DNA of 64,000 nt from positions 13,220,995-13,284,994 of the forward strand of contig NC_134541.1 of the NCBI RefSeq assembly GCF_050624435.1, in the 5' to 3' direction. The stretch is from Tenrec ecaudatus (lineage: Eukaryota > Chordata > Mammalia > Afrosoricida > Tenrecidae). Shown here piece after piece: positions 52,146-63,254 of this stretch. A program made the translations under genes and the position numbers. The notes beneath the pieces are model-generated. The model was not told where the DNA came from. It worked only from the letters and a program-made list of their open reading frames with translations, and made no database searches. Each line of letters begins with the position of its first letter. Position 1 is the stretch's first letter.

Positions 52146-54019
52146 TAAAGTTGTGACGCAGCCAGGGAGCCATCATGGGAAACGGGAAGGGGGAAGGGCC
52201 GGCTGCCAGACCCCCCAGAACAGAACACGGCAACAAAAACACACGTGTAGGCAGCTTTGTAACCTGGCTCTTTAAAGCTTCCGGATGCTTGGATCTCGCT
52301 TGCCTGGCTCTCTCCGTGAGTGTTTTATCCGTACAAAGGAAGATGGGGTGACTGTGGAGGCCCAGGAGAGCCTCTTTGCCCGTTTGCCTGGCCCGGAATC
52401 AAGTCCTGCACCAAGGAGTTCCCGCACTCCCTGCTTTCACAATCCCTTCATCACAGGGCAGGGAAGGCAGGCAGGCTTCCCTGTGAGCATGAACACCTGG
52501 GTGGACAGGCACTCGGAACTCAGGGGCGCAGCAGCCACTTACAAGGACATTTCCAGAGGTTCTCTTTTCTTTTTCTTTTCCTGACCTGACCTTCTTGAAC
52601 TCTCAAAGTGTGGGACAGGAAGAAGAAAGGTAGACAGGTTTTCCCAGAGTAAACCTTCCTGTGCTGGCCTGAGACCTCTCAGGTGCTGCTACAGGAGCAG
52701 GTGGCCGGGCTGCTGGTGAGGCTGAGGGTTCTGGGCTGGGGAGCTGGGGAGTTGCCACTTACTGTTCAGGGGTGCAACACCTGTGCCTTTTTGGCTTCCT
52801 TGCCCCACCATCTCAGTACCCTCCCCTCCCCTGCATGGGTTGCTGATTTCTGTAGCCTTTTGTATTAGCTTTGACCAAAACCCAACGCAAACTTTTCCCC
52901 AGAAAGAGTGGTGAAAAATACCCCCCTTAGGGCTTGTTTTGTCAAAAAAAAATGTTGCAGCTTGTGTCTGGTGACATTCCTCAGACAGATTAAATGCCAC
53001 CGCGATCTAATGGTTATATGGCCCTCTTCATGACTTCGCTCTGTGATTGAAGGAGTCAAACACTCCGCTTTGTGTAGATTGGAAGCTTAGTATAATACTT
53101 GTGAAAAGCCAAGTTTTTCACATTGTGAATTTTGAACACTTGCCAGTAAGCTGTTGTAAGTTTTGTGTCATCGGAAACAGTCTCCAGAATGATTCATGCT
53201 TAATTAGAATTCGGCAAATATTACCACCCTGTTGTGCTGAGCAATATTTTTAAGCTATTAAATCAATTTTAAGCACTATAAAAAACCCAAATTACAATAA
53301 TTTATTCATAATCAGCTTTTTGTCACGTGTGTTTTCATATGTTTGTTTCCTAATTTTCATACACACGGGCAGATACTTGAAAACGTGCTATCTTAGGAAT
53401 GGAGGGGCTGCGAGAATTGATTTTACAGGGTGGCAGCAATTTAATAATGGCTGTGTTAGAACAATCTCTTACAAGCTTTTTGCTTTAAACTCTCTTCCTG
53501 GCTGGTTCTGTGTTCTACCACTCCAGCCAAACAAAGCATCTTAAAGGAAGGCTGTCGAGAACACCTGCCTGCTGTCTTCACCTTTACCTGGAAAACTTGA
53601 TGGGAGAGTCTAACCTTGTTGGTGTTGAGTCTCCTTAATCTCAATCCTGAGCACTATCCACAGAGGTCAATGGCAGAATTTAAAACGTCATGAAAGGTCC
53701 TAGCAGGCTGGCTAATTTAATGGGAGAGTGTAATGGGTTTTCTGTTTCCTCCTTTGGGAAATCTACAAAGAGAAAAGCTAGGGACTTTTCTCAGAAACCT
53801 GTTGGGACGTCAGTGAATTTCGCTGCCATTGAGTTGTCCCTTATCAGTTTGCCAGGGGTAACAACATCGTGAGTGATTGAGAAGCTCTTGGGGGATCCTC
53901 AGAGGACTCCTCAGAACCCAAGAGGGATGGGCTGGCCGCCATCCCAGGCATGACCCTGGCTGCTGGGTTCTTTCAAATCCAGCCTGTTTGTCAAGCCTGT
54001 AGTTAAAAGCAAGGCTTTA
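52146..54019 (+). other. B4GALT5: Intron 1, mostly unique
   Basis: No exon, SINE or LINE recognised over nearly 1.9 kb. This is the longest stretch in the intron without young repeats, AT-rich around 53050-53400. Confidence 0.45.
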
Positions 54020-54165
54020 AAGTGGATCATTCTGGTTTGACCCCTATGCCGAGCATTTGCTGTTCCACCTCAGGACTCTGAATCAGAGTCTAGAGTTTAA
54101 CAAGATCCCCGGGGATTCTTCTGTCCCAGACTAAGACTCTGGTCAAAATGTAGGTGGGAACGCAA
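54020..54165. repeat. MER5-like ancient hAT fragment
   Basis: 'gaatcagagtctagagtttaacaagatccccggggattcttctg' resembles the core of old Charlie-type MER elements. Boundaries are not clear. Confidence 0.4.
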
Positions 54166-55059
54166 ATTCCCAGCAGGAGTCAAACCCTGGTTGAGAATAA
54201 AGATGTCAGGTTCGCTTCTACTGCCCTTTCTAGGCTGGCCTGCTCTTTCCTGGCCCTCAGAAGGTTCCCACCTGGAAACGCTGTGGAGCATTGGATGATT
54301 AGCTTGAAACCAGTGGGCAGTTCCTTTTTTGACACCTTCTTGTTTTTAATGATGAAGTCCATCGATACACAATGTGGGGGTGGTTTTGATGTTATGTGAT
54401 TTACGCTTTCTGTAGGGGTAGCGTATGTTCCTACACATCACCGTGCTATGCAAAAGCACAGAACAAAGGGACAAAAATGGGGTTAGACGCATAATCCTCC
54501 AAAACCTGTGAAAAGCAAAGGAGCTAGGTAAAAAGGTAGTGGCGCTTCATAAATTTAAGTCATTGAGACATCCTGTAAGTACGATTCATTACTTTGAAAA
54601 AGACCCCAAGTTTGCATGTAGAAGTGGGTCAGACGTGCTATGAAGTGGGGGAAGAAGAGTTGTTTGAGATTGCATTGCAAGTTCTAACAGCAGATGCGTT
54701 ACCCTCTGATGTGTGAGGGGTCTGCAGATCAGTGTGTTTTCACGAGTATTTCTCGCTGATGAAATTGTGCATGAGCAAACACAACATTCAAGCTATGCTT
54801 ACATCATTCCCAAATCAATCAGTTGCTTCGGACCAAATTTGTATTTTGAAGACGAGCAGTCTAACAGTACTGACAGCATAAGATAAAATGGAACTTTTAT
54901 ACAGATGTGAAAATTTTCAAAGAGTAGAATATGCTATGTCTTCAGAGATTGCTCATTCTTCTTGGTGGAGTGTGGTACTTAGAAGTCAAAATCGGGTGCT
55001 GAAGGTAGTCATTGCTATTGGGATGTTGAGTCTCGTAGGCCTCCGCGGCATGTAAAAAC
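54166..55059 (+). other. B4GALT5: Intron 1, possible old repeat
   Basis: The stretch 54540-54720 has the look of a conserved interspersed element but I cannot name it. No exon recognised. Confidence 0.35.
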
Positions 55060-55125
55060 CCAAATTCCCTGCCGTCAAGTTGATTCCGACTCCTAGCGAC
55101 TTTATGTACACACACACACACAGAG
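55060..55125 (-). repeat. AfroSINE/RTE tail fragment and (CA)n
   Basis: 'ccctgccgtcaagttgattccgactcctagcgac' is the shared tail, followed by a (CA)7 run. Confidence 0.7.
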
Positions 55126-55249
55126 ACCTATATTTCTATAGGTATGTATGGAAAGTGAGGAAGAATCGATGTATTGGAAAAGAATATTGAAAGTACCATG
55201 AGCTGCCAAAGGAACAAATCTGCCTTGGATAGAAATGTAACCCGAATGC

Positions 55250-55505
55250 TACTTTGAGGCAAGGATGGTGAGACTTGGTCTTACTCCTTTTGGACATGTT
55301 GTCAGGAGAGACCAGTCCCTGGAGAGAAGGGCAGCATCTTTGGTGAAGCCCTCGATGAGATGGGTGGACGGACACAGTGGCTGCTACCACGGGCTCCAGC
55401 ATAAGGACCACCATGAGGCCGACTCAGGACGGGCAGTGAGCTTCCTTCTGTTGCACGGAGTATCGCCGTGCTCTGACCCAAGTCGACAGCACCTAACAAT
55501 GAACA
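55250..55505 (+). mobile_element. RTE-type LINE 3' end, sense
   Basis: The + frame reads MVRLGLTPFGHVVRRDQSLER, then RWVDGHSGC. The DNA ends 'ccaagtcgacagcacctaacaatgaac', the known RTE tail. Several frame breaks. Confidence 0.82.
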
Positions 55506-56159
55506 CAGTCATTGGAGCCTCTGCGCTGACACCAGTACCCTCCCCTCTAATCCAGCCCCTCTGGGCCCATTCTTGTCTTCTCCCTTGCCATATCCTTTCT
55601 CTGCTAGGGAGAAATCTGCCCCCCCCCCTCCCTAAGATCAGAATTTACTTGAATGATTCCTCTCTGTACCCTTTCCACAGCCTCTAAGTATGCATCCATT
55701 CTATTTACTGGACTGTCTTCCTTCTCCACTTAGGGCCCAGTCACATCACTACCCTCCCGCAGGATGCCCTCCAGACCCTTCTAGGTAGTTAGTGGCTTCT
55801 CCCCTGTGGACACAGCTCATCCCTGCTTGGATTCACTTCCTGCTCCGGTCCCTCGCCCCCTCCCTGCTCAGATGCTCTCCTCTCCATGCCCCCGCCACTC
55901 CCTGAAGGGCAGCTCTTGCCACCTGCGGTGCTTACACCCTTCTGGACCATGGCAACTCCCCCATCACCCCCTGGCACGCGGACCTGCCTTGTTGGCCCAC
56001 CGCATGACTTTGGGACGAATTCATCTCAGAACAAAAGGGGAACGGGAAGGACTCGTAAAAGTTTTTGTTCAGTAAGTTCACATTTTGGGAGACAGTTATT
56101 TGCCTTAACTTTGTCATGTGGCCTGCATCCTGAAAATGAAGTCACTCTAGCCGTCTGAG
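55506..56159 (+). other. B4GALT5: Intron 1, C/T-rich, unassigned
   Basis: C run at 55619-55628. Nothing recognised. Confidence 0.4.
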
Positions 56160-56350
56160 AAGAGCTCTGGTGACATACTAGGTCACACACTGAGCTGCTA
56201 ACCACAAGGTCAGTGGTTCAAACCCCCAAGCCGCTTTGTAGGAGAAAGATGGGGCTATCTACTCCTGTAAAGAGCTAAAGTCTCAGAAATCCAAAGGTGC
56301 AGCTTTACTTTCTTATGGGTCAGAATTGATTCGACGGCAGGGAGTTTGCT
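56160..56350 (+). repeat. AfroSINE, near full length, sense
   Basis: 'agagctctggtgacatactaggtcacacactgagctgctaaccacaaggtcagtggttcaaacccccaagccgc' type head and 'gggtcagaattgattcgacggcagggagtttgc' tail. Confidence 0.9.
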
Positions 56351-56534
56351 TTTTGGTTTTATACTGGCCTGTAAGAAAAAAAAATGTTTTGGTCTGAAAT
56401 TCTTTAAATGCTAGTTTTTTAAAAAATATAAAGTGTTTCTGTATGTTCAGGCTTGTCTTGATACTTCCTGAAGGCTGGACATCTTCAGCGAGCCAGCAGA
56501 CGACACAATTATGATGAACGGCCCTCCTTCTAAG

Positions 56535-56721
56535 TTTTCTTTTTAAATTATTTATTGGGGCCTCTTACAGCTCTTATAACATTCCATATATAAGTTGTAT
56601 CAAGCATGTTTGTACATATGAGCATATTTGTGCATATGTTGCCATCATCATTTCCAAAACATTTTCTGCTTGAGCTCTTGGTATCAGCTTTTTACCCCTC
56701 CCTCCCCCATCTTAAGGAACT
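56535..56721 (-). repeat. L1 3' UTR end, antisense
   Basis: 'tttattggggcctcttacagctcttataac', 'gtatcaagcatgtttgtacatatg' and 'ctgcttgagctcttggtatcagc'. The phrase 'catatttgtgcatatg' is partly repeated. Confidence 0.8.
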
Positions 56722-56905
56722 CTAGGGCTGCCGCCATGGGTTAGGCTCTGGGGATGCTAACCACGAAAGGTTGACAGTTTGAACCCACCAGCCACTCCGC
56801 AGGAGAAAGATGAGGCAGTCTGCTTCTGTAAAGATTTACAGCCATGGAAACCCCGTGGGGCATTAACTGGGTTGCTGTGAGTTGCAGTCGACCACTGCAG
56901 GGGGT
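56722..56905 (+). repeat. AfroSINE, near full length, sense
   Basis: 'ggatgctaaccacgaaaggttgacagtttgaacccaccagccactccgcaggagaaagatgagg', body 'aaagatttacagccatggaaaccccgtggggc' and tail 'gctgtgagttgcagtcgacc'. Confidence 0.9.
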
Positions 56906-57204
56906 CTATTTCTCTCTCTCTTTTTGGTTTAATCTTGCTTATGCCTTTGATAAGGACTATAGTACTGTGGTGTTGGAGAAACCGGCTTCCCAGAAGTGGC
57001 TGTTTTTGTCAGCAGTTTGAAATAAGCAGGCTCATGAGCTGAGATTCCTGTCCTTCCTCCTCCCGTGTCCGAAGTCCATCCTCTAGGGCAACAGCGCAGC
57101 TGCTTCCTTCTTCCCAGCCCTTGCTCTGTGCCAGCCCCTACACTACTACTTTGCCTGGGGGGAGGCGGGGGCCCTGGCAGCCCAAGACTGCGGGGGGCGG
57201 GTAG

Positions 57205-57262
57205 TTCACCAATGAGGAAGCCGAGGCCTGGAGAGGTCAGATAACCGGTTCAAACTCGCTTC
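57205..57262 (-). repeat. MIR fragment, antisense
   Basis: 'ccaatgaggaagccgaggcctggagaggtcagataacc'. Confidence 0.55.
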
Positions 57263-57307
57263 GCTTGAAAAGAGCAAAACCATAGTTTGAACCAGAGCCA
57301 GCTGTTC

Positions 57308-57512
57308 TCCAGGGCCCTGGTGGCGTGGTGGTTGTACATGCAGCTGCTAACCGGAAAGACAGGTCCCGGGTTCCAAACCCACCAGGCACTCTGTGGGAAA
57401 AGGACGTAGCCACCTGTTTCTGTGGAGATCATGACTTTGAAAACCAAACAGGGCACTTTCTCTTCTGTCCTGTGGGTTCACTATGGGTCTTAACTCACTC
57501 CCTGCCCATGTT
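57308..57512 (+). repeat. AfroSINE, full length, sense
   Basis: 'ccagggccctggtggcgtggtggttgtacatgcagctgctaacc' head through 'tcactatgggtcttaactcactccctg' tail. Confidence 0.88.
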
Positions 57513-57542
57513 TTTGTTGTTGTTTTACATGCTCTTCAACAG

Positions 57543-57742
57543 AGGTGCCCAGGGGGCGCAGTGGTAGCGCACTGGGCTGATAACCACAGGCCAGCAGTTT
57601 GGAACCACCAGCCGCCCCGTGGGAGAAAGATGAGGCTTTCTATTCCCATGAAGAGTTGCAGTTTGGGAACCCCTCAGGGACCATTAGTTCCACTTGCCCT
57701 TATAGGGTCTCTGTGAGTCTGAAGGAGCTCAGTGGCGCGAGT
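57543..57742 (+). repeat. AfroSINE, full length, sense
   Basis: 'gtgcccagggggcgcagtggtagcgcactgggctgataaccac' head (clear A box), 'tggaaccaccagccgccccgtgggag' B-box region and tail 'tctctgtgagtctgaagg'. Confidence 0.9.
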
Positions 57743-57751
57743 CTGTTTTTT

Positions 57752-57855
57752 GGGGTCACAATGGTGTTTGCCACCCAAAGGTTGGTGGTTCAAACCCACC
57801 TTGCCCCCTCCATGGGAGAGAAGACCCACTGAATTCCTCCGTTAAGGATTTACCA
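57752..57855 (+). repeat. AfroSINE 5' half, sense
   Basis: 'ggtttgccacccaaaggttggtggttcaaacccacc' then truncated against an antisense copy. Confidence 0.72.
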
Positions 57856-57856
57856 A

Positions 57857-58050
57857 AACAACAGCCCAAACCATGGCCATCAAGGCAATTCTGACGCGTA
57901 GGGACCTTATAAGACAGACTAGCATTGCCCCATGGGGTTTCTGAGGCTGTAAATCGTTCCAGAAACAGACCGCTAAGACCTTTCTCCCACGGTGACTGTT
58001 GCGTTCCCACAGGGACCTTTCAGTTGGTAACTGAGTGCTTAGCCCCGGGT
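57857..58050 (-). repeat. AfroSINE, near full length, antisense
   Basis: 'accatggccatcaaggcaattctgacgcgtagggaccttataagac' tail, 'gacctttctcccacggtgac' middle, 'gttggtaactgagtgcttagcccc' head. Confidence 0.87.
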
Positions 58051-58140
58051 CACCAGCAGCCCCCCGTAAAGACGGCTGCTTAGGGAATGTGCTGGGGCAG
58101 TTCTGCTTTGTTCCGAGGGGTCACGATGAGGCAGAGCTGA
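58051..58140 (+). repeat. AfroSINE 3' half, sense
   Basis: 'cgtaaagacggctgcttagggaatgtgctggggcagttctgctttg' and 'gtcacgatgaggcagagctgac'. It may be the second half of the copy starting at 57752, split by the antisense insertion. Confidence 0.65.
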
Positions 58141-58699
58141 CTTGGGGTACATATGATTGTGTTACCTCAGTGGTGTTAGGATAGCTGTGCATACACCCAG
58201 TTCCACAGTCAATGTTTTTGATTTCCTTTTGATTTATGGGAGAGCAAATATAAACTCTTAAAAGTCAATACCATTAGCTTTCTGGAGACAGACACTGGAT
58301 TACTTTGTACTGGAGTAAGCCCAAAGCCAGGAGAGGTGCAAAGCCTGGGAACACACTGCTTCTCCCCTCTGGGGATGCTGCCTTTCCTTATACAGAGCTG
58401 GTACTTTGAAGCACGAAGAGCAGTGTTTCTCATTTTCCTCCCTGGGAAGGAATTTGAAAATCAGAATCTTACAGAATGTTATATTTCAGCTGTCTGATTC
58501 TTAGACTTCCGCTGGAGGATGGACGGATGGGCCACTCCTGGATTTGTAGGGAGAAAAGGGGGATCCTGGTGGCAGGGGCGGTTGGGGGAAGGAGGGTGCC
58601 CTGAGTTCCATATAGAACAGGCAGTTTGACAGGAGAAAAGGTTTGTTTTCTCCATATCTCTTTTAGACTTTGCTATCGTTTGGTCCCAACGTCTGATTT
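58141..58699 (+). other. B4GALT5: Intron 1, unassigned
   Basis: No exon recognised. Confidence 0.4.
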
Positions 58700-59120
58700 T
58701 TTTCCTTGGACCCCAGTGGAGCTTGTGGGTTAGATGTCTGACTGCTAACTGTAAGGTTAGTGGTTCAAGGCCACCTGCTACTCCATAGGAGAAAGATGAG
58801 GTTGTCAGTGCTCGCAAAGTCTGTGCTCATAAAATGTAGTCTCTCATAACCCTCTATAGCAGCGGTTCTCAACCTGTGGGTCGCGACCCCTTTGGGGGGT
58901 GGGGGTGGAATGACCCTTTCACGGAGGTTGCCGGATTCATAACAATAGCAAAATGACAGTTATGAAATAGCAGTGAAATAATTGTATGGTTGAGGGGTGG
59001 TCACCAAAACACGAGGAACTGTATGAAAGGGCCGAGGCATTCGGAAGGTTATAAACCATTGCTCTGTAGGCTCACTACAAATTGAAATGGATTCAGTGGT
59101 AGTAGGTTTTGGTTATATTT
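58700..59120 (+). repeat. AfroSINE, sense, split by a SPIN element
   Basis: 'ggagcttgtgggttagatgtctgactgctaactgtaaggttagtggttcaaggccacc' to 'taaccctctatag' on the left; 'gctctgtaggctcactacaaattgaaatggattcagtggtagtaggttttgg' on the right completes the same copy. Confidence 0.85.
58860..59061 (+). mobile_element. SPIN-type hAT element inside an AfroSINE, 8-bp duplication
   Basis: 'cagcggttctcaacctgtgggtcgcgacccctttgg' to 'ttataaaccattg'. Flanking octamers ctctatag (58852-58859) and ctctgtag (59062-59069) are AfroSINE sequence with one mismatch. Confidence 0.94.
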
Positions 59121-59139
59121 TGGAATTGAAAGAAAGTAC

Positions 59140-59425
59140 AGGCAGCGTAGCATGCATGCCCCTTAGCAGTGAGGATGGTGGGCAGGACTTGGTGCCACCC
59201 TGTGGCCATGCTATCAGGGGCCCGTCCTAGAAGACGTCGAGCTTGGGGAAACAAGCGGGTCTTTGAAAAAGAGGAAGCCCTTGGTGACTGGACCGGCACA
59301 GGGCCTGGAGCAGGGGGCCCTAGCCTGGCAGTGATGGTGAGAACCGGGCAGGACGGGGCTGTGTTCCTCTTGTTGTGCGGAGTTAGAACCAAAGCAGTGG
59401 CACCTGAGAGCTCCAGAGGCTGAGA
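59140..59425 (+). mobile_element. RTE-type LINE 3' end, sense
   Basis: 'ggacttggtgccaccctgtggccatgctatcaggggcccg', 'aaaaagaggaagcccttggtgactgg' and 'gggcaggacggggctgtgttcctcttgttgtgcggagtt' follow the RTE C-terminal order, including the basic KRGRP-like stretch. Confidence 0.72.
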
Positions 59426-59564
59426 AAGGAGCTTTGGTGAGGGAATGATTACATGCTGCACACCGGAAAGCTCGACTGGACAGACCCAGAGGCTCAGAGG
59501 GAGAAAGACCTGCTGATCTGCTTCTGCTTCCATGAAGATGAATCATCCCCGGCCGCCACCTCAC

Positions 59565-59700
59565 CCCCCATGGTGTTGAGTTGATTCTGACTCATGGCAA
59601 CCCTGTAGGACAGGGTAGAACTGCCCCATAGGCTTTCCTAGGCAGCAGACTGCCTCTCCCGGGGTGCAGTCTCTGGGTCGGAATTGATGCAATTTGACCA
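59565..59700 (-). repeat. AfroSINE tail/body fragment, antisense
   Basis: 'ggtgttgagttgattctgactcatggcaaccctgtaggacagggtagaactgccccatagg' is well preserved; the head is replaced by other sequence. Confidence 0.75.
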
Positions 59701-60423
59701 TGACCAGGGCTTCTTCAGTAACAATTCCGGAGATTGCTGTGAGTCAGAAACAAACCCCCTTGAAGGGCCCCTAACAATCACAATGGGAATGGAACCAGAC
59801 CTGGATGAAGAGGCGCTGATCACCCTCAGGATTTGCCCTGTGACTGGTGTCAGGCATTTGGGCGGCAGCTGGGCCTGGACTTGGGGAACCTGCCCCAAGG
59901 CGATGTCTTAGGCCGGCATTCTTCTTTATGCAAAGCTGCAGGCCTGCCCTGGGGTCAAACTGGCACCTGAGCCTCTGAGCCCAGAGCTGAGCCTTTCAGT
60001 CTCTTACAGTGAGAGGAACGCATGCCTGTCCCTTGATGATGTAGAATCACAAGAATAGTAAGGATATTTATATTCAAAATTCCTAGACTCCTGGAAGTCA
60101 GAGGTGTAGAAAGCTTACTTGTCACCTGGCCTGCAGACTGTTAGGAGCACTTAGCAAGCCACCCCCACTGTGCTCTGCCCTGATTTTGGCAGAGAGTATG
60201 AGCACCTGGGTGATAGAGAAGCCCAGCGGCCGGGGCAGCACTGCCTGAGCTTTGCTGTGTGTTCTTTGGGTGCCTCTCAGCCAGTTACAGGACCTCTGTG
60301 GTTCCAGCTCCTCCTGGGGTGGGCATGGTGACAGGTCCTACCTTTCTTTGCAAGGTGTCTGGCAAGGGCATCAGGGCAGACAGCTCCCCTGCCTACCGAG
60401 AGATTGTCATCGGAGATGGGTTT
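59701..60423 (+). other. B4GALT5: Intron 1, unassigned
   Basis: Nothing recognised with confidence. Confidence 0.4.
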
Positions 60424-60605
60424 TAGGGGCGCACTGTGGGGCAAGCGCTGCACTGGCCTGCTTACGGTCTGTGGTTCCTACCAGCTGCTCTGAGGGAGGA
60501 TGGGCAGGCGGTCTGCTCTCAGAAGGACTTACAAACGGAAGGTCCCCATGCATAGCAGGTTCCACAGCTGTCTCATTCAGGGTCTCCCCCTGTCTCATTG
60601 GTGTC
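60424..60605 (+). repeat. AfroSINE, sense, diverged
   Basis: 'aggggcgcactgtggggcaagcgctgcactggcctgcttac', 'gtggttcctaccagctgctctgagggaggatggg' and 'tctcattggtgtcaggtcag'. More diverged than most copies. Confidence 0.55.
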
Positions 60606-60949
60606 AGGTCAGAGATTCTCAACAGCAGACGATGATACCAAGATACATATTTTTTTTTGGAGGGGGAGGCGCTGGGGGTCTTGGGAGTGAGGCAGAAAGA
60701 AGCTTGTGTATAAAGAGAGCAAAGGTGTACTCATGCCGGTTTTAAAATTCGACTGCGGTGAGCCAGCTGAAAGGGAAACCCTCAGTGAGTGAGGAGAAGG
60801 AAAGCGGGTGAGGCGACTGCCTGATGCCGCCTCACCAACCCGGGGCCCAAGGTGTGGGGTGGGCAGCAAGGGTCAAGAGGTGTCAGGGGCAGTCACCGGA
60901 GCTCTGGAATCAGTGTGATGGCCAGTCAGAGGTTTGAGGGGCATTCCCA
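60606..60949 (+). other. B4GALT5: Intron 1, unassigned
   Basis: T run at 60650-60658; nothing else recognised. Confidence 0.4.
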
Positions 60950-61137
60950 CTCATTCACTGCCATCCGGTAGGTTCCGACCCACGGCGACCCGTAGGACAG
61001 AAAACAGTCCCTGTGGGTCTCTTACAGGAGCGCAAAGCCTCCTCTTACCTCCTACAGAACGGATGGTGGTTTCAGACTACTGACCTTGTGGTGAGTCGCC
61101 CGCCCAACATGCCACCCCTGCACCACCAGCGCTCCTG
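60950..61137 (-). repeat. AfroSINE, near full length, antisense
   Basis: 'cactgccatccggtaggttccgacccacggcgacccgtaggac' tail and 'gccacccctgcaccaccagcgctcct' head complement. Confidence 0.87.
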
Positions 61138-61417
61138 GGGGGTTGCTGCGTAGCTTCTCCTTATTTCAGATAAAGTCATCAGAACACGCAATTTGGAAGG
61201 TGCCACAAAACAAATTTAAAGAGAGGCCCAAAGCCTCACAACCCAAAGATAACTCACTAGTAGCCAGCTGTGGTGGGATATGATACTTTTTTTTCCTATT
61301 CGTTCGTTTATTTATGCAACTGTTATTTATTTAGAAAATGCCAGTAGATGTCAGTGACCACTGAGCATTAGAAAAAAGCATGGCCCGTTCCGGGAGAGAA
61401 CCAACATGGTCGTCCAC
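61138..61417 (+). other. B4GALT5: Intron 1, short unassigned stretch
   Basis: AT-rich with no recognised repeat. Confidence 0.4.
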
Positions 61418-61517
61418 GTCACAAAGATTATACAGCCTTGGAGTCCCTGGGGGCAGTTCTGCTCAGGCCTGTAGAACTTTGTGAGTCTGAATCTACTTGA
61501 TGGCAGTGGAGTTTCAC
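61418..61517 (+). repeat. AfroSINE 3' half, sense
   Basis: 'aaagattatacagccttggagtccctgggggcagttctgctc' and 'gtgagtctgaatctacttgatggcagtgg'. Confidence 0.8.
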
Positions 61518-61524
61518 CTTTTTA

Positions 61525-62170
61525 TTTTTTAATCATTTTATTGGAGGCTTTCACAACTCTTGTTACAATCCATACATCAATTGTATCTGACATATTCGTA
61601 CATCTATTCCATCGTTCTTTTCTATACATTTACTTTCCATTGAGCCCTTGGGATCAGTCCCCCCCCTCCCCCAACCCTCATGGCACCTTGTTAGATGGTA
61701 GATTGCTAATTATTCAATTCTCACACCAACCGCAGTCTCCCTTCCCCTCTGGTTTCTGTTGTTCTTCCTCCTGGCTGGGGGTGTGTGGTTATGTGCCATT
61801 CATTGCAATCGGTGCCCCCTCCCTCCCCACCTCTCCCCACCTTCTCCCAACCCCTTTGGTATCTCTATTCCCATTCCTGTTCCTGGGTTCCATGTGTTGT
61901 GAGTTTTATCTCTTGCCTATACCTATGTACATTCTCCCATCTAGTATACATGTACATAGGCCAAATACCCCTATTGTTATGGATAAGTGTATTTACATAA
62001 GCGTACACCTCTGATAGTTTGCCTATCTATGCCTTTGCTTCCTAGAGCTTGCCTCTGTTTCCTTTTGCCTCCTCCTGCCCTGCCATCACTTTCCCCCTTC
62101 TTCCACCTCTTAGTGCTTCCTCTCCACTAGCTTGGTGTTGCTCTAATACTCACAGGATCTCTACCCTCTC
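61525..62170 (-). mobile_element. L1 3' UTR, antisense, about 0.65 kb
   Basis: 'atcattttattggaggctttcacaactcttgttac', 'catccattgagcccttgggatcag'-like text, then 'cagtctcccttcccctctggtttctgttgttcttcc' and a C/T-rich distal part. The 177-codon frame 61481-62014 is an accident of this T/C-rich strand. Confidence 0.8.
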
Positions 62171-63254
62171 CTGGATGCTGCTTCCTCTTCCTCAGTTGTT
62201 CCCCTGCCCATGACGCTCTCCGCCCACCACACCCTTCTCCCCAGGGGATATGTATAATTAAAAAAATCCCAAACATAGCTGAGCTCCCTCATAGATGTTC
62301 GGTGTGATATAGTGGCTAAAATGTTAAAGTATCTTCTAGAAGCAAAGCACCTGTCAGATTTCCAGGCTTGTAAGAACATGGGAACTCTTCACCTCACAGA
62401 AGAACGTTCTTTGGCCAGTGTCTAACTTCTAAAGCAGACCAGATTCCCGTCTTTGTTGGGATAACTTGTATTTTCCCACCAGGGACGAACTTAGGAATGA
62501 GTAATAATCATAATAAAAAATAATAAATTGCTTACTTAACTCTGGCAGAAGTTTTGCTAGTTCAGCAAGCTCCTATCTGTTTATGTGTTAAATAGTAATC
62601 CAGGGGGAGAGCATGGACATAACTAGCTAATTTGTGATCACTGACTGGTTGCCAGATCCAGAGATGTAATCGGGGTTCACAGCAGAGGAAGCACTCCATT
62701 CCTGCAAGGAAAAGATTATGTTTGTCACGTGCAGAAAGGAAGCCAAATATAAGTATCCAAGAGGTAAAGATGAAGCTTTATGAGTGGGGATTCTTCCCGA
62801 GAATAATGATTTGTTTCAAATATACAGAATATGCGGTCAGAAATGGAGCCATTCAACTGTGGGACCTAAGAATCATTGGGTTCTTCATCTGTACTATATT
62901 GAGAATCTGAAGACTACTTGGAAAACGTACTGTCCTGGAAATCGTCCAGCAGCATAAGCCCTGTCCAGGAGCACTTTTGTCAAGATACTTTCTAGGGATA
63001 ACACGCGATACAAGTCTATCCGCCCCCATCCTTCCGCCCTGAACTTCAGTTTGGATATTTTCTGTTGGCTGGACTTCTGGTTGGTGAAGTCTCTCTTTGA
63101 CTGGGTCTGATTCAATGGTAAACCCGTCTACAATGTTTTAATTTCTTCTCGGTTCTGGAATTTTTATTTGTTTCTCTTTTTTCCCATGAATTCCAATTTT
63201 CTGGCAAGATTCTCCATTTTCCTCATCTCAGTTCTTGTTTCCCCTCCTCTGTTT
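62171..63254 (+). other. B4GALT5: Intron 1, mostly unique
   Basis: No exon or repeat recognised with confidence. Confidence 0.45.

Noticed and set aside
61481..62014. 177-codon hydrophobic open frame resembling a membrane protein
   Set aside because: It is the T/C-rich strand of an antisense L1 3' UTR; similar frames appear in other copies.
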